A stretch of 64,000 bases of DNA, taken from Anaerolineae bacterium. GTDB taxonomy: Bacteria > Chloroflexota > Anaerolineae > Anaerolineales > UBA4823. How positions within the stretch are numbered: the stretch's first letter is position 1; each line of letters opens with the position of its first letter. Location of the stretch: assembly GCA_003130835.1 (NCBI GenBank), contig QEXX01000023.1, positions 1 through 64,000 of the forward strand, in the 5' to 3' direction. A model generated the notes under the pieces. That model ran no database searches. It saw only the letters and a list, made by a program, of their open reading frames with translations, and was not told the DNA's origin. The position numbers and the translations under genes were made by a program. Below, one piece after another: positions 36,392-46,104 of this stretch.

Positions 36392-38407
36392 ATGGCTAAA
36401 GAAAAGCGATCTCATGAAGAGCGAACGGTAGATCCCGCCGCTCAAGAGATGCTCTATCGAGCGGATGAACTTGGGTTGAGCACAGCGTTCACGCGAGTCG
36501 ATGAGTTGGTTCCCTGTAATATTGGTAGTGCGGGAATGTGTTGTAAACTGTGTGGCATGGGTCCGTGCCGCCTAACGAAAGATGGCATGACTGGCATTTG
36601 TGGGGCAACGATTGATACCATTCAAGCTCGCAACTTCATCCGAGCCATCGCCGCAGGGGCAGCAGCGCACTCCGATCATGGGCGAGATATGGCTTTTACT
36701 CTTAAGGCAGTTGCCAATCACCAAGCGGAAGGATATTCCATAAAGGATGTTGCAAAGCTGCGCATGGTGGCTTCCTATTACGATATCCCAGTCGAGGGGC
36801 GATCTCCGGAGGAGATTGCCAATGATCTTGCCGATCTTTACATTGCCCAATTTGGCCAACAAAAAGGTGAGGTTGCCCCAACCCGTCGGGCGCCGGCGAA
36901 ACGTCAAGCCTTATGGCGTGAGTTAGGAGTTATGCCACGCGGTATTGATCGGGAAGTTGTCGAAGCGCTCCATCGTACCCACATTGGTGATGATCAAGAT
37001 CCAATCCACATTCTTCAACATGCTGTGCGCACTGCTCTATCCGATGGTTGGGGCGGTAGCATGATTGCCACCGATATTTCGGATATTCTTTTTGGAACGC
37101 CTGCGCCAATTTTAGGTCAAGCGAATTTGGGCGTCCTAAAAGAAGATATGGTTAATGTCGTGGTGCACGGACATGAACCTACGCTTTCCCAGATGGTGGT
37201 AGCAGCCTCGCAAGATCCCGAAATTATTGAATACGCTCGGGCAGCCGGGGCGAAAGGGGTCAATCTCTCAGGAATTTGTTGTACAGCAAATGAAATCTTA
37301 ATGCGTCAGGGCATTCCCGCCGCTGGCAACTTTCTCCATCAAGAGCTGGCAATTTTGACCGGCGCAGTGGAGGCGATGGTAGTAGATGTCCAATGCATCA
37401 TGCAGGCTCTGACCGATTTAGCCGCTAATTTCCATACCAAGATCATCACCACCTCGCCGAAGGTGCGCATAAAGGGGGCATTACATATCGAGTTCGATGA
37501 ACATAAAGCATTAACGATTGCGAAAGAGATTCTGCGCACAGCGATTGATAATTATAAGAATCGGGGTGAAACCCATATTCCGAAAGTCAAAGAAAATCTT
37601 GTGCCCGGATTTTCGCATGAATATATCAACTACATGTTGGGTGGCTCGTATCGGGCATCGTTCCGACCCCTGAATGATGCGATTATGGCAGGTAGAATTC
37701 GTGGGGTGGCAGCCATTGTCGGTTGTAATAACCCGCGCAGTAAGCAAGATTATCTGCATACGTATGTGACCCAAGAGCTTCTTAAACAAGATGTGCTTAT
37801 CGTTGAGACAGGCTGTGGTGCCATTGCAAGTGCGAAATTGGGGTTATTGCTTGGCGAGGCTGGCCTCACCAAAGTCGGTCCTGGCTTACGCGAAGTGTGC
37901 GAAGCGATTGGTATTCCGCCTGTTTTGCATATGGGCTCCTGTGTGGATAACACCCGCATTCTGACGGTCTTGACCCAAATGGTGCAAGAAGGCGGGTTGG
38001 GTGACGACATCGATCAAATACCAGCCGTTGGCTTGGCGCCCGAATGGATGAGCGAGAAAGCGCTCTCGATCGGAGTATATTGCATGGCTTCGGGAGCGTA
38101 TGTCATCTTTGGTGGATCGTCGCCCATTAGTGGCATGCCCGATCGAGTGGCCGATTCCGACTTAATTTTGCGCTATATCAGTGAAGGGTGGGAGAAATTG
38201 TACGGTGGAAAGATGGAATTTGTTGCGGATCCGGATGAAATGATCCGACGTACCCTTGATCATATCGACAAAAAGCGGGCTGCTCTTGGATTGCCCGAGT
38301 ACGATCCGAAACGCTTTGGTAAAAGCGGTGATCGACGGGTGCTTGAACTAGAAAGCCTGCCGTTGTCAGAAAGAATTCAGGCTCTATATGGCGTAGCTGC
38401 AGATTAG
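36392..38407 (+). CDS. acsA: Carbon monoxide dehydrogenase catalytic subunit (Ni-Fe-S)
   Basis: 671 residues, bacterial CooS/AcsA type. It interconverts CO2 and CO at the NiFe4S4 C cluster and feeds CO to acetyl-CoA synthase. N-terminal cluster Cys lie in VPCNIGSAGMCCKLCGMGPC and GICGAT (B and D clusters). C-cluster ligands lie in NLSGICCTANE, VDVQCIMQ, VGCNNPRSKQD, ETGCGAIAS, HMGSCVDNTR and YCMASGAYV. Length fits the family (about 630-675). It starts one base after the HMA-like gene and is followed 11 bases later by acsB. Maturation by the CooC-like proteins at 17-19 kb is likely. Confidence 0.97.
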   Translation: MAKEKRSHEERTVDPAAQEMLYRADELGLSTAFTRVDELVPCNIGSAGMCCKLCGMGPCRLTKDGMTGICGATIDTIQARNFIRAIAAGAAAHSDHGRDMAFTLKAVANHQAEGYSIKDVAKLRMVASYYDIPVEGRSPEEIANDLADLYIAQFGQQKGEVAPTRRAPAKRQALWRELGVMPRGIDREVVEALHRTHIGDDQDPIHILQHAVRTALSDGWGGSMIATDISDILFGTPAPILGQANLGVLKEDMVNVVVHGHEPTLSQMVVAASQDPEIIEYARAAGAKGVNLSGICCTANEILMRQGIPAAGNFLHQELAILTGAVEAMVVDVQCIMQALTDLAANFHTKIITTSPKVRIKGALHIEFDEHKALTIAKEILRTAIDNYKNRGETHIPKVKENLVPGFSHEYINYMLGGSYRASFRPLNDAIMAGRIRGVAAIVGCNNPRSKQDYLHTYVTQELLKQDVLIVETGCGAIASAKLGLLLGEAGLTKVGPGLREVCEAIGIPPVLHMGSCVDNTRILTVLTQMVQEGGLGDDIDQIPAVGLAPEWMSEKALSIGVYCMASGAYVIFGGSSPISGMPDRVADSDLILRYISEGWEKLYGGKMEFVADPDEMIRRTLDHIDKKRAALGLPEYDPKRFGKSGDRRVLELESLPLSERIQALYGVAAD

Positions 38408-38418
38408 GAGGTCCGTAA

Positions 38419-40701
38419 ATGTCTAGGTACATTGCAAAACGTGCCATCCGCGGTGCAAATGCACTTGTCCGCGAAGCGGAATTAATGCTCAATCGAGCGC
38501 TAAAGGAAAAGGGAGAGGATCAAAAGGTTGCTTTTCCGAACACTGCCTACTACTTGCCGCTCATATATGGCATGACGGGAATTGCAGTGGAGAAACTGGA
38601 AGATTTAGTGCCTGTGATCGAGCAGGCAAAGCGATTGCTTCATCCGATGCCATCCGACAACTTGTGGACACCGTACCTCGGGGAGACCTTGGATAGTGGG
38701 ATGGCAACCTTACTAGCTGCAGAAGCGATTGAGGCAATCCGCTTTGTTTATGGCCTCCAACCAGAACGAATGCCGGGCTTTACCCTTGCGGGTGGGACAT
38801 CGTATCCTGAGTTAGATGCGCCGAACAATGGGCGGGTTGGTCATCTAAATGGCCCTATCGATGACATCCAACTTCGTTCTTGGGGCATCCAATTGGTGGA
38901 TGGACGGATGCCAGGTTTTGCTGCTATTGTTGGCGCAGCCAAATCCAATGAGGTGGCTGTAAAGATCGTCCGCGAACTGCAAAAGCGCAATATCCTATGT
39001 TTCCTTTCAGGGAATGTCAATGGGCGCAGTATCATCCATCAGCTTATCGAAGAGGGTGTAGAACTTGGTTACGATACCTATACTGTACCTTTTGGCACCG
39101 ATACGATCAGCGCCATCTATGCGCTAGGGTTTGCCACCCGCTCAGCCTTGACTTTTGGTGGTCTAAAACCGGGACAAGCGCGAGAAATCTTGTTATATAA
39201 CCGCGAGCGTGTTTTTGCCTTCGTTTTGGCTTTAGGTGAGGTAGATGATCTAAAATATGCGGCTGCAGCAGGAGCGATCAATTTTGGTTTTCCGGTGATC
39301 GCTGATACGGTCATCCCCGAAATCCTACCCACCGGCATCACCAAGTATGAACACGTCGTGAGTATGCCCTTCAATGAAATTGAAGGCGCAGATGACCTAG
39401 AAAAGGCAGAGCGCTTGGTTCAGAAATGCATCGAGGTGCGCGGCGTAAAAGTTAAGGTTGCTGAAGTGCCGGTGCCGGTTCCGTATGGGTCTGCCTTTGA
39501 AGGGGAAGTCGTGCGCAAGAACGACATGCGGGTTGAGTTTGGTGGCAAGCACTCGCGCTGTTTTGAATACCTCTTTATGGCACCGCTCGATGAAGTTGTG
39601 GATGGAAAAGTTGAAGTTATCGGCCCATCCTTTGAAAATGTCGAACCCCAGGGACATATGGATATGGGGATCATTGTCCAGGTGGCTGGGCGACAGATGC
39701 AAGAGGATTTTGAGCCTGTCTTAGAGCGTCAAATTCACTATTTCATCAATGGCGCTTCAGGAATTCAACACATCGGTCAACGCGACATTGCTTGGATTCG
39801 TATTTCCAATAATGCGGCAGAAAAAGGGTTCAAGTTAGAACATTTTGGGAAAATCCTCCATGCTCGGTATCACTCGGATTTTGGTGCAATTGTTGACAAA
39901 GTCCAAGTCACCATCATCACAGAACCTGAGTTGCTACAGCAATGGTTAGCAAAAGCTCGGGCAGCCTACGATTATCGCAACAAACGCTTGGCTGACTTAA
40001 CGGATGACAAGGTCGATGAGTTCTACTCTTGTACATTGTGTCAATCCTTTGCACCGAATCATGTTTGTATCATTAGCCCGGAACGACTAGGTCTATGCGG
40101 TGCCTATAATTGGCTGGACTGCAAAGCTTCCTATAACATCAATCCAACTGGCCCGAACCAACCGATCAAGCTGGGCAAGGTCATTGACCCCGTGAAAGGG
40201 TATTGGACTGGAACAAACGAATATGCCAAAATCGGCTCACATGGCGTTGTCTCGGAGGTTTCCATGTATTCCATCATGGAAAACCCCATGACCGCCTGTG
40301 GTTGCTTTGAATGTATTGTCATGTTGATCCCTGAAGCCAATGGCGTGATGGTGGTTAGCCGTGAAGACCCGAGCATGACTCCGGCTGGTATGACATTCAG
40401 CACGCTCGCTGGTATTGCAGGAGGCGGTTTACAAACCCCAGGGGTGATGGGGGTAGGAAAATATTTCTTGCTAAGCCCGAAGTTCATCTCAGCCGATGGG
40501 GGATTTAAGCGAGTCGTATGGATGAGCAGTATCTTGAAAGAAATGATGGCTGAAGAATTAAAAGCCGTCGCCGAGCGAGAAGGCGATCCGGACTTAATTG
40601 AAAAAATTGCCGATGAACGGCACGTGACGACGGTGGAAGAATTACTGGCTTGGCTTGAGGAGCACAACCATCCGGTATTAGCGATGGAGCCGATGTTCTA
40701 A
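38419..40701 (+). CDS. acsB: Acetyl-CoA synthase (CO-methylating), bacterial full-length type
   Basis: 760 residues. Makes acetyl-CoA from CO, a corrinoid-bound methyl and CoA. The full N-terminal CODH-binding domain is present (MSRYIAKRAIRGANALV onward), unlike the shorter archaeal CdhC. The A-cluster [4Fe-4S] Cys are in SCTLCQSFAPNHVC and LGLCGAYNWLDC (about 535-575). The CGC motif that binds distal nickel is in TACGCFECI (about 630). AGGAGG precedes the ATG. A hairpin follows the stop before acsD. Confidence 0.97.
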   Translation: MSRYIAKRAIRGANALVREAELMLNRALKEKGEDQKVAFPNTAYYLPLIYGMTGIAVEKLEDLVPVIEQAKRLLHPMPSDNLWTPYLGETLDSGMATLLAAEAIEAIRFVYGLQPERMPGFTLAGGTSYPELDAPNNGRVGHLNGPIDDIQLRSWGIQLVDGRMPGFAAIVGAAKSNEVAVKIVRELQKRNILCFLSGNVNGRSIIHQLIEEGVELGYDTYTVPFGTDTISAIYALGFATRSALTFGGLKPGQAREILLYNRERVFAFVLALGEVDDLKYAAAAGAINFGFPVIADTVIPEILPTGITKYEHVVSMPFNEIEGADDLEKAERLVQKCIEVRGVKVKVAEVPVPVPYGSAFEGEVVRKNDMRVEFGGKHSRCFEYLFMAPLDEVVDGKVEVIGPSFENVEPQGHMDMGIIVQVAGRQMQEDFEPVLERQIHYFINGASGIQHIGQRDIAWIRISNNAAEKGFKLEHFGKILHARYHSDFGAIVDKVQVTIITEPELLQQWLAKARAAYDYRNKRLADLTDDKVDEFYSCTLCQSFAPNHVCIISPERLGLCGAYNWLDCKASYNINPTGPNQPIKLGKVIDPVKGYWTGTNEYAKIGSHGVVSEVSMYSIMENPMTACGCFECIVMLIPEANGVMVVSREDPSMTPAGMTFSTLAGIAGGGLQTPGVMGVGKYFLLSPKFISADGGFKRVVWMSSILKEMMAEELKAVAEREGDPDLIEKIADERHVTTVEELLAWLEEHNHPVLAMEPMF

Positions 40702-40707
40702 GATTTT

Positions 40708-40750
40708 AAGGGGAAGGAAACGAGAATGTATTCTTGTTTGCCTTCCCTTT
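40708..40750 (+). terminator. Intra-operon hairpin between acsB and acsD
   Basis: Imperfect stem of about 18 pairs: AAGGGGAAGGAAACGAGAAT (40708-40727) against ATTCTTGTTTGCCTTCCCTTT (40730-40750), with one bulge, followed by a mixed T-rich TATTTCG. It could be a partial terminator or an mRNA-stabilising 3' end that sets a higher level of CODH/ACS than of the downstream proteins. Confidence 0.5.
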
Positions 40751-40809
40751 TATTTCGCGCCTTTATTAAGCGCATTCTGCATGCCTAATCATCCGAAGGA
40801 GAGAAAAAT

Positions 40810-41787
40810 ATGCCTGTTGAAGTACCTAAAGAGAAATGGCCAGGATCTGTGCGCACAATTACGTTAGGCGCGCTGCCATCAGAAGGAGGCACGCGCAAAC
40901 GAGTTGTGACCGTGGGTGGGGAAACAGCGATGCCTTTTATGCACTTTGAAGGCGAAATTCCCAATCCACCGGTGGTCGCAATTGAGATTAAAGATCGGAA
41001 ACCGGACGATTGGTCGCCTTTGCTGCTGGAGACGTGGAAAGACGTGATTGATGATCCGGCTCAATGGGCAGCCGCTGCAGAAGCTGCCGGGGCTGATCTG
41101 ATTGTATTAGCTTTGAGCTTGACCAATCGCAATGGCGAACCAACCAGTCCAGATGAGGCTGTAGCAAGCGTGAAAGCGGTCTTGAGAGCCACAGGGCTTC
41201 CGCTAATCGTTTTTGGCCCAGGGCAAGCGGAGGCTGACAATGCCTTGCTTGTAGCGGTGTCTGAAGCTACAAAGGGGGAACGCTTGGCGTTGGGGATCTG
41301 TGAAGATAAAAACTACCGCACCATCGTTGCAACAGCAATGGCAAACGATCATCTTGTTACCGCCAGAACGCCCATGGATGTTAATTTGGCGAAGCAACTC
41401 AACATCCTCATCAGCGACATGGGATTACCATTAGATCGTATCCTGATGGACCCAACCACCGGAGCGTTAGGTTATGGAATTGAGTATGGCTTCTCGGTCA
41501 TGGAACGTTTGCGCCTGGCTGCTTTACAAGGGGATAAAATGACGCAACTCCCGATGATTGTGACACCCGGTTTTGAAGCCTGGAAGGCAAAAGAATCCAA
41601 GGTTGGCGAAGGTGTGCCGGCTTCTTGGGGGGATTGGTTGAACCGGGCCATAAATTGGGAGACCTTGACGGCGCTGACGCTGGTCGAGTCGGGGGCAGAT
41701 ATCGTAGTCTTACGACACCCTGAAAGCGTCAAGCGGGTTAAAGCTGCCATCGAAGAATTGATGGCTGCGAAGTCGCTTGTCTCATAA
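40810..41787 (+). CDS. acsD: Corrinoid/iron-sulfur protein small (delta) subunit
   Basis: 325-residue TIM-barrel subunit of the CFeSP, which carries the methyl group from AcsE to AcsB. Family blocks seen: TLGALPSEGGTRKRVVTVGGE (split by Thr/Gly runs), AMPFMHFEG, DPAQWAAAAEAAGADLIVL, CEDKNYRTIVATAMA, DRILMDPTTGALGYGIEYGFSVMER-like block and SWGDWLNRAINWE. Start ATG 40810 follows GGAGAG at the usual distance. It pairs with AcsC, whose gene starts 26 bases after this stop. Confidence 0.95.
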   Translation: MPVEVPKEKWPGSVRTITLGALPSEGGTRKRVVTVGGETAMPFMHFEGEIPNPPVVAIEIKDRKPDDWSPLLLETWKDVIDDPAQWAAAAEAAGADLIVLALSLTNRNGEPTSPDEAVASVKAVLRATGLPLIVFGPGQAEADNALLVAVSEATKGERLALGICEDKNYRTIVATAMANDHLVTARTPMDVNLAKQLNILISDMGLPLDRILMDPTTGALGYGIEYGFSVMERLRLAALQGDKMTQLPMIVTPGFEAWKAKESKVGEGVPASWGDWLNRAINWETLTALTLVESGADIVVLRHPESVKRVKAAIEELMAAKSLVS

Positions 41788-41813
41788 TTTGCTTCCAATG
41801 ATTGGAGGTCCTT

Positions 41814-43142
41814 ATGGCTTTATCTGGAATTCAAATCTACAAGTTATTACCGCAGACAAACTGTAAGGAATGCGGTTTCCCGACTTGTTTAGCCTTTGCC
41901 ATGAAATTGGCTGCGAAGCAGGTCGAGCTTTCGGCATGCCCGTATGTCTCTGAAGAATCAAAAGCGCTGTTGGAGGAATCTTCAGCACCACCGATACGCT
42001 TGATTTCTCTAAAATCGGATGGTTATGAAGTAAAAGCTGGCAATGAAGTTGTTATGTACCGTCACGAGAAAACCTTTTATAACAAACCCGGACTGTTTGT
42101 CAAAATCAAGACGTCTTCGCCTGAAGCAGATGTAAAAACCTTGGCACAGCGTATTCAAGAGTATCGAGTAAATTATGTAGGGATTGACCTAGAAGTCGAT
42201 GGTATCGCCCTAGAGGATGATACCAATGAGGGCGAGAAGATGAAGAACGCCGTAAAAGCTGTACGATCGGTTTGCAAGAAGCCGCTCATGCTTTTTGCCA
42301 CTTCGGCTGCAAACCTTGAGCCTGCACTAACTGAGTTGAACGGCGAATCCCCCTTAATCGGTTGTGCTACAGCCGATAGTTGGGAAAAATTTGCTGAGCT
42401 TGCCAAGCAATATAAAGCATCCCTTGCGGTGATGGCAGATAACTTGGATACTTTAGCAGAATTATCAGAAAAAATTAAGGGGAAGGGTGTTGAGGATATT
42501 GTGCTTGTACCGCATGGTAAAAATTTGGGGCATGAGCTAATCCTTCAAACCCAAATTCGCCGTTTAGCCTTAAAGTCAAATTATCGACCGCTAGGCTACC
42601 CAACCTTGGCGTTTTGTCAAACCCATGCCCAAATGGCGCAAGCCATCGCTAAATATGCTGGTTTTTTGGTCATTGATACCTTTGCCGAAGAATTAGCTTA
42701 TCCTCTACTGGTTTTGCGCCAAAACATCTACACCGATCCCCAAAAACCGATTCAAGTCCAACCCGGCTTGTATGAAATCAACAATCCTCAGCCAACCGAT
42801 CCGGTTTTGGTTACCACGAATTTCAGCATAACGTATTTTAGTGTTGCGAATGAAGTCGAAGGTTCTGGTTTGCCAGCCTACCTCTTGGTAGCAGATGCAG
42901 AGGGGATGAGCGTCCTGACCGCTTGGGCGGCTGGTAAATTCGATGCAGAACGGATTGCCAAAGCCGTGAAAGCGGTGAATTTGGATGCAAAGGTGACACG
43001 CAAACGATTGGTGTTGCCTGGCGCAGTTGCGGTGCTTTCGGGAGAAGTTGAATCTGAACTGCCCGGTTGGGAGATTCGCGTTGGCCCACGTGAGGCAGTT
43101 GATATTCCTAAGTTTTATAAGCAGGTTCTACAGGCAAACTAA
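41814..43142 (+). CDS. acsC: Corrinoid/iron-sulfur protein large (gamma) subunit
   Basis: 442 residues. The N-terminal [4Fe-4S] domain has the Cys in TNCKECGFPTCLAF and SACPYVS. A TIM barrel and a C-terminal cobamide-binding domain (ITYFSVANEVEGSGLPAYLL onward, split blocks) follow. It holds the B12 cofactor that accepts the methyl from methyl-THF. ATG 41814 (MALSGIQIYK) is preferred over ATG 41802 because GGAGGT lies between them at the right distance. Confidence 0.96.
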   Translation: MALSGIQIYKLLPQTNCKECGFPTCLAFAMKLAAKQVELSACPYVSEESKALLEESSAPPIRLISLKSDGYEVKAGNEVVMYRHEKTFYNKPGLFVKIKTSSPEADVKTLAQRIQEYRVNYVGIDLEVDGIALEDDTNEGEKMKNAVKAVRSVCKKPLMLFATSAANLEPALTELNGESPLIGCATADSWEKFAELAKQYKASLAVMADNLDTLAELSEKIKGKGVEDIVLVPHGKNLGHELILQTQIRRLALKSNYRPLGYPTLAFCQTHAQMAQAIAKYAGFLVIDTFAEELAYPLLVLRQNIYTDPQKPIQVQPGLYEINNPQPTDPVLVTTNFSITYFSVANEVEGSGLPAYLLVADAEGMSVLTAWAAGKFDAERIAKAVKAVNLDAKVTRKRLVLPGAVAVLSGEVESELPGWEIRVGPREAVDIPKFYKQVLQAN

Positions 43143-43175
43143 TTTCCTTGTCGGTAACTTTTCTTTGTAGTCTTT

Positions 43176-45128
43176 ATGGCTGTTTACAGAGTAACCTTCA
43201 ATCATCAAACTGAACCCGTCGTCGTCAAAAGCGGCACTCTGATCACAGAAGCCGCCCGATTAGCTGGGATCGAGATCAATCAACCCTGTGGTGGGCAAGG
43301 GCGGTGTGGACGCTGCGTTGTTCAAGTAACCGATGGAAAGGTACGTCAACGGAGTGCCCTGCGGCTTTCTGCAGAAGACATCCAAATGGGCTATTGCTTG
43401 GCATGTCAGTCCGTGATTGAGGGGGATATCTCGGTTGTTGTGCCCGAACAGGAAAAAATTGAGAGAAGGTTGGTCACTGACCGTACCGCTATCGAGGTTC
43501 AGCCTATCCCGGGCTATGCGCCGGAGTACCAGCAAACTCTCAAACGATATTTTCTGGAGTTTTCACCACCGGACTACGAAGACCAAACGGATGACCTGAG
43601 CCGCTTACAGAAGCACTTGCGCACCGATTTGGGTTTTGAAGAAGTAGAGATTCCGATCTCCTTGCTCAAGAAAATTAGTTCGGTCTTGCGCGAAGGGAAC
43701 TGGCAGGTAACTGTGTATCTGGATGTCTTGTCCACCAACGATGGTAATCCGACTGCGCGTATGGTTGATCTTCTTCCGAATCGTTGCGATGAAGATAGCC
43801 CAATGTGGGGAGCTGCCATTGACATTGGAACAACAACCGTTACCCTTTGGTTAGTTGATCTTTGGACCGGAATCGTCCATGCGCAAGTGGCAGAATACAA
43901 TGCCCAGATCCGCCGCGGCGAGGATGTGATTTCGCGAATTATTTATGCCGATAAAGAAGGGGGCTTACAAGAACTACAGGAATTAGTGGTTGGAACGATC
44001 AATCAATTAATCGAGATAGCTTGCAAACGAGTCAAGCACCACCGGGTCTCACCCCAAGATATTCTAAAGTTAACGGTGGCCGGCAATACAACCATGATGC
44101 ATCTTTTCTTGGGCATACCGCCGAGCTATATTCGTCTAGCTCCTTTTGTCCCAACTTTTAATCAAGCCCCTTTGATCCGGGCTAAAGATGTGGGTTTGAT
44201 TGCCAATCCTCATGCGGTTGTTGATTGTCTGCCCGGTGTTGCCAGTTATGTTGGCGCGGACATTACGGCAGGGGTTTTATCTGCGGGTGTGGATAGCACC
44301 GATCAACTAACCCTCTTCCTCGATGTTGGAACGAATGGGGAAATGGTGTTAGGTTCTAAGGAATGGCTGGTGACATGTGCTTGTTCAGCGGGACCTGCTT
44401 TTGAGGGCGCGGGTGTTCGAGATGGAATGAGGGCGACAACAGGAGCCATTGAGGAAGTTTGGATCCATTCCGAAACGTATGAGCCGACTTACCGAGTGAT
44501 TGGTGGGGGGAAGCCGCGCGGCATTTGTGGCAGTGGCTTGATCTCGTTGTTAGCTGAAATGTTTATGACCGGGGTTGTCGATAAAGCCGGCAATCTAAAT
44601 ACCAGTCTCTCCACGCCACGCATCCGCGAAGGGGAGCACGGGATGGAGTACGTTGTTGCTTGGAAAGATGAAACTGAACACGGTCGCGATATTGTCATCA
44701 CTAGAGTCGACATTGACAATCTTCTGCGGGCGAAAGCAGCGATCTATGCTGGCTTCCTAGTGCTGGCTCAGAGTGTTGGCGTACCTTTGGAAGAGACCGA
44801 GCAAGTCTTAATCGGCGGTTCGTTTGGAAAATACTTGAACGTTGAAAAGTCGATACAAATCGGTTTGCTTCCAGATTTACCTTGGGAAAAGTTTAACTTT
44901 CTAGGCAATACAGCTGTGAAAGGAGCTTATTTCGCCCTATTGAGTCAAGAATACCGTACACGAATCCATGAAATTGCCAGCAAGATGACCTATATCGAAT
45001 TGTCCGCCGATAATACTTTCTACGAAGCCTTTATGGCAGCGATGTTTTTGCCGCATACGGATCTGAGCCGTTTTCCGACGGTGTTAGCGGCTTTGCAAGA
45101 TTCGAATATTCAATTTCAAACTAACTGA
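43176..45128 (+). CDS. acsV: Reductive activator of CFeSP (RACo, AcsV-like)
   Basis: 650 residues, same architecture as the protein at 33.8-35.7 kb. [2Fe-2S] ferredoxin with Cys in QPCGGQGRCGRC and CLACQSV (about 35-80), a linker, and an ASKHA ATPase core with AAIDIGTTTVTLWLVDL (about 212), TVAGNTTMMHLFLG, FLDVGTNGEMVLG and CSAGPAFEGAGV. It reduces inactive Co(II) CFeSP with ATP. The location between acsC and acsE fixes the client as CFeSP. Confidence 0.94.
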   Translation: MAVYRVTFNHQTEPVVVKSGTLITEAARLAGIEINQPCGGQGRCGRCVVQVTDGKVRQRSALRLSAEDIQMGYCLACQSVIEGDISVVVPEQEKIERRLVTDRTAIEVQPIPGYAPEYQQTLKRYFLEFSPPDYEDQTDDLSRLQKHLRTDLGFEEVEIPISLLKKISSVLREGNWQVTVYLDVLSTNDGNPTARMVDLLPNRCDEDSPMWGAAIDIGTTTVTLWLVDLWTGIVHAQVAEYNAQIRRGEDVISRIIYADKEGGLQELQELVVGTINQLIEIACKRVKHHRVSPQDILKLTVAGNTTMMHLFLGIPPSYIRLAPFVPTFNQAPLIRAKDVGLIANPHAVVDCLPGVASYVGADITAGVLSAGVDSTDQLTLFLDVGTNGEMVLGSKEWLVTCACSAGPAFEGAGVRDGMRATTGAIEEVWIHSETYEPTYRVIGGGKPRGICGSGLISLLAEMFMTGVVDKAGNLNTSLSTPRIREGEHGMEYVVAWKDETEHGRDIVITRVDIDNLLRAKAAIYAGFLVLAQSVGVPLEETEQVLIGGSFGKYLNVEKSIQIGLLPDLPWEKFNFLGNTAVKGAYFALLSQEYRTRIHEIASKMTYIELSADNTFYEAFMAAMFLPHTDLSRFPTVLAALQDSNIQFQTN

Positions 45129-45142
45129 AGGGAGGGTTTCCC

Positions 45143-46066
45143 ATGTATATCATTGGAGAAAATATCCACATCATCTCAGAAAAAGTCAAAGAGGCGCTCA
45201 AGGAAAGAAATGCAAAATTCTTTCAAGAGCTGGCTGTCAAACAAGTCGAAGCTGGTGCTAAAGCCTTGGATTTGAACCTAGGCCCAAGAAAGGCTGATGG
45301 TGAGGAAGTGTTCCCATGGATCGTCGAGACCGTTGAAGCGGTGGTAGATGTTCCCTTGAGTTTTGACTCGACCAACGTGGTTGGAATCGAAGCAGGTCTA
45401 AAGAAAGTAACAAAAGCACAGCCCATCATTAACTCCACGTCTGCGGAACCTGAACGCCTGGAAAAGGTACCATTGTTAGCCAAGAAATATAACACCAAAC
45501 TGATTGCGTTGACGATGGGCAAAAGTGGCATTCCAGTTGCGGCAGACGATCGAGTGAATATTGCCATAGAATATTTGATTCCCCGCGCCTTGGAAGTTGG
45601 TTTACCGATTGAAGATTTGATTATTGACCCTCTTGTCTTAACCGTGTCCGGCTGTCAAGAGTATTGTCCAGAGTTGATTGAGGCAATCCGAACACTCCAG
45701 TTTGCCTGGGATCCGCCTCCAGCCATTTCGGTAGGTTTGTCTAACGTATCAAATGCTGTCCCAAGAGAGAACCGGCCTCTGATCAATCGGGTTTATTGCG
45801 CAATGTTAATGGGGGTGGGTCTAAAGATGATGATTGCAGACCCGTTAGATCAAAAATTAAGGGAAACGATTCGAATCATTGAGGAAAGAGACGAATCGAC
45901 GCCTATTGGTCGTCTTTACCTGCGCATTGCTGATAAAATTAGGGATATGCAGGAAATCACACCAGACGATATCGATTTTGACGATCCTGAACAAGTGGCT
46001 GTCTGGAAAACTGTACAGATTCTGCTCAACAAAGTGATTTATGCAGATGGTTACCTTGATCAGTGA
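45143..46066 (+). CDS. acsE: Methyltetrahydrofolate:CFeSP methyltransferase
   Basis: 307-residue TIM-barrel enzyme of the pterin-binding (DHPS-like) family that moves the N5-methyl of methyl-THF to CFeSP. Seen: IIGENIHIISEKVKEAL, ALDLNLGPRKADGEE, PLSFDSTNVVGIEAGL, PIINSTSAEPERL, VGLSNVSNAVPRENRPLIN-type block with the Asn used in catalysis, and LMGVGLKMMIADPLD. GGGAGGG precedes the ATG. Length is slightly longer than the Moorella enzyme (262), by an extended C-terminal tail of about 40 residues (DDIDFDDPEQVAVWKT). Confidence 0.95.
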   Translation: MYIIGENIHIISEKVKEALKERNAKFFQELAVKQVEAGAKALDLNLGPRKADGEEVFPWIVETVEAVVDVPLSFDSTNVVGIEAGLKKVTKAQPIINSTSAEPERLEKVPLLAKKYNTKLIALTMGKSGIPVAADDRVNIAIEYLIPRALEVGLPIEDLIIDPLVLTVSGCQEYCPELIEAIRTLQFAWDPPPAISVGLSNVSNAVPRENRPLINRVYCAMLMGVGLKMMIADPLDQKLRETIRIIEERDESTPIGRLYLRIADKIRDMQEITPDDIDFDDPEQVAVWKTVQILLNKVIYADGYLDQ

Positions 46067-46104
46067 CCTCTTTGAGAAAGACGAGGATAGTTTAGGAGGT
46101 AGTT

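Noticed and set aside
40131-40667. 178-codon minus-strand frame inside acsB
   Set aside because: Antisense to the A-cluster region of a strongly conserved enzyme, with no ribosome site and no domain.
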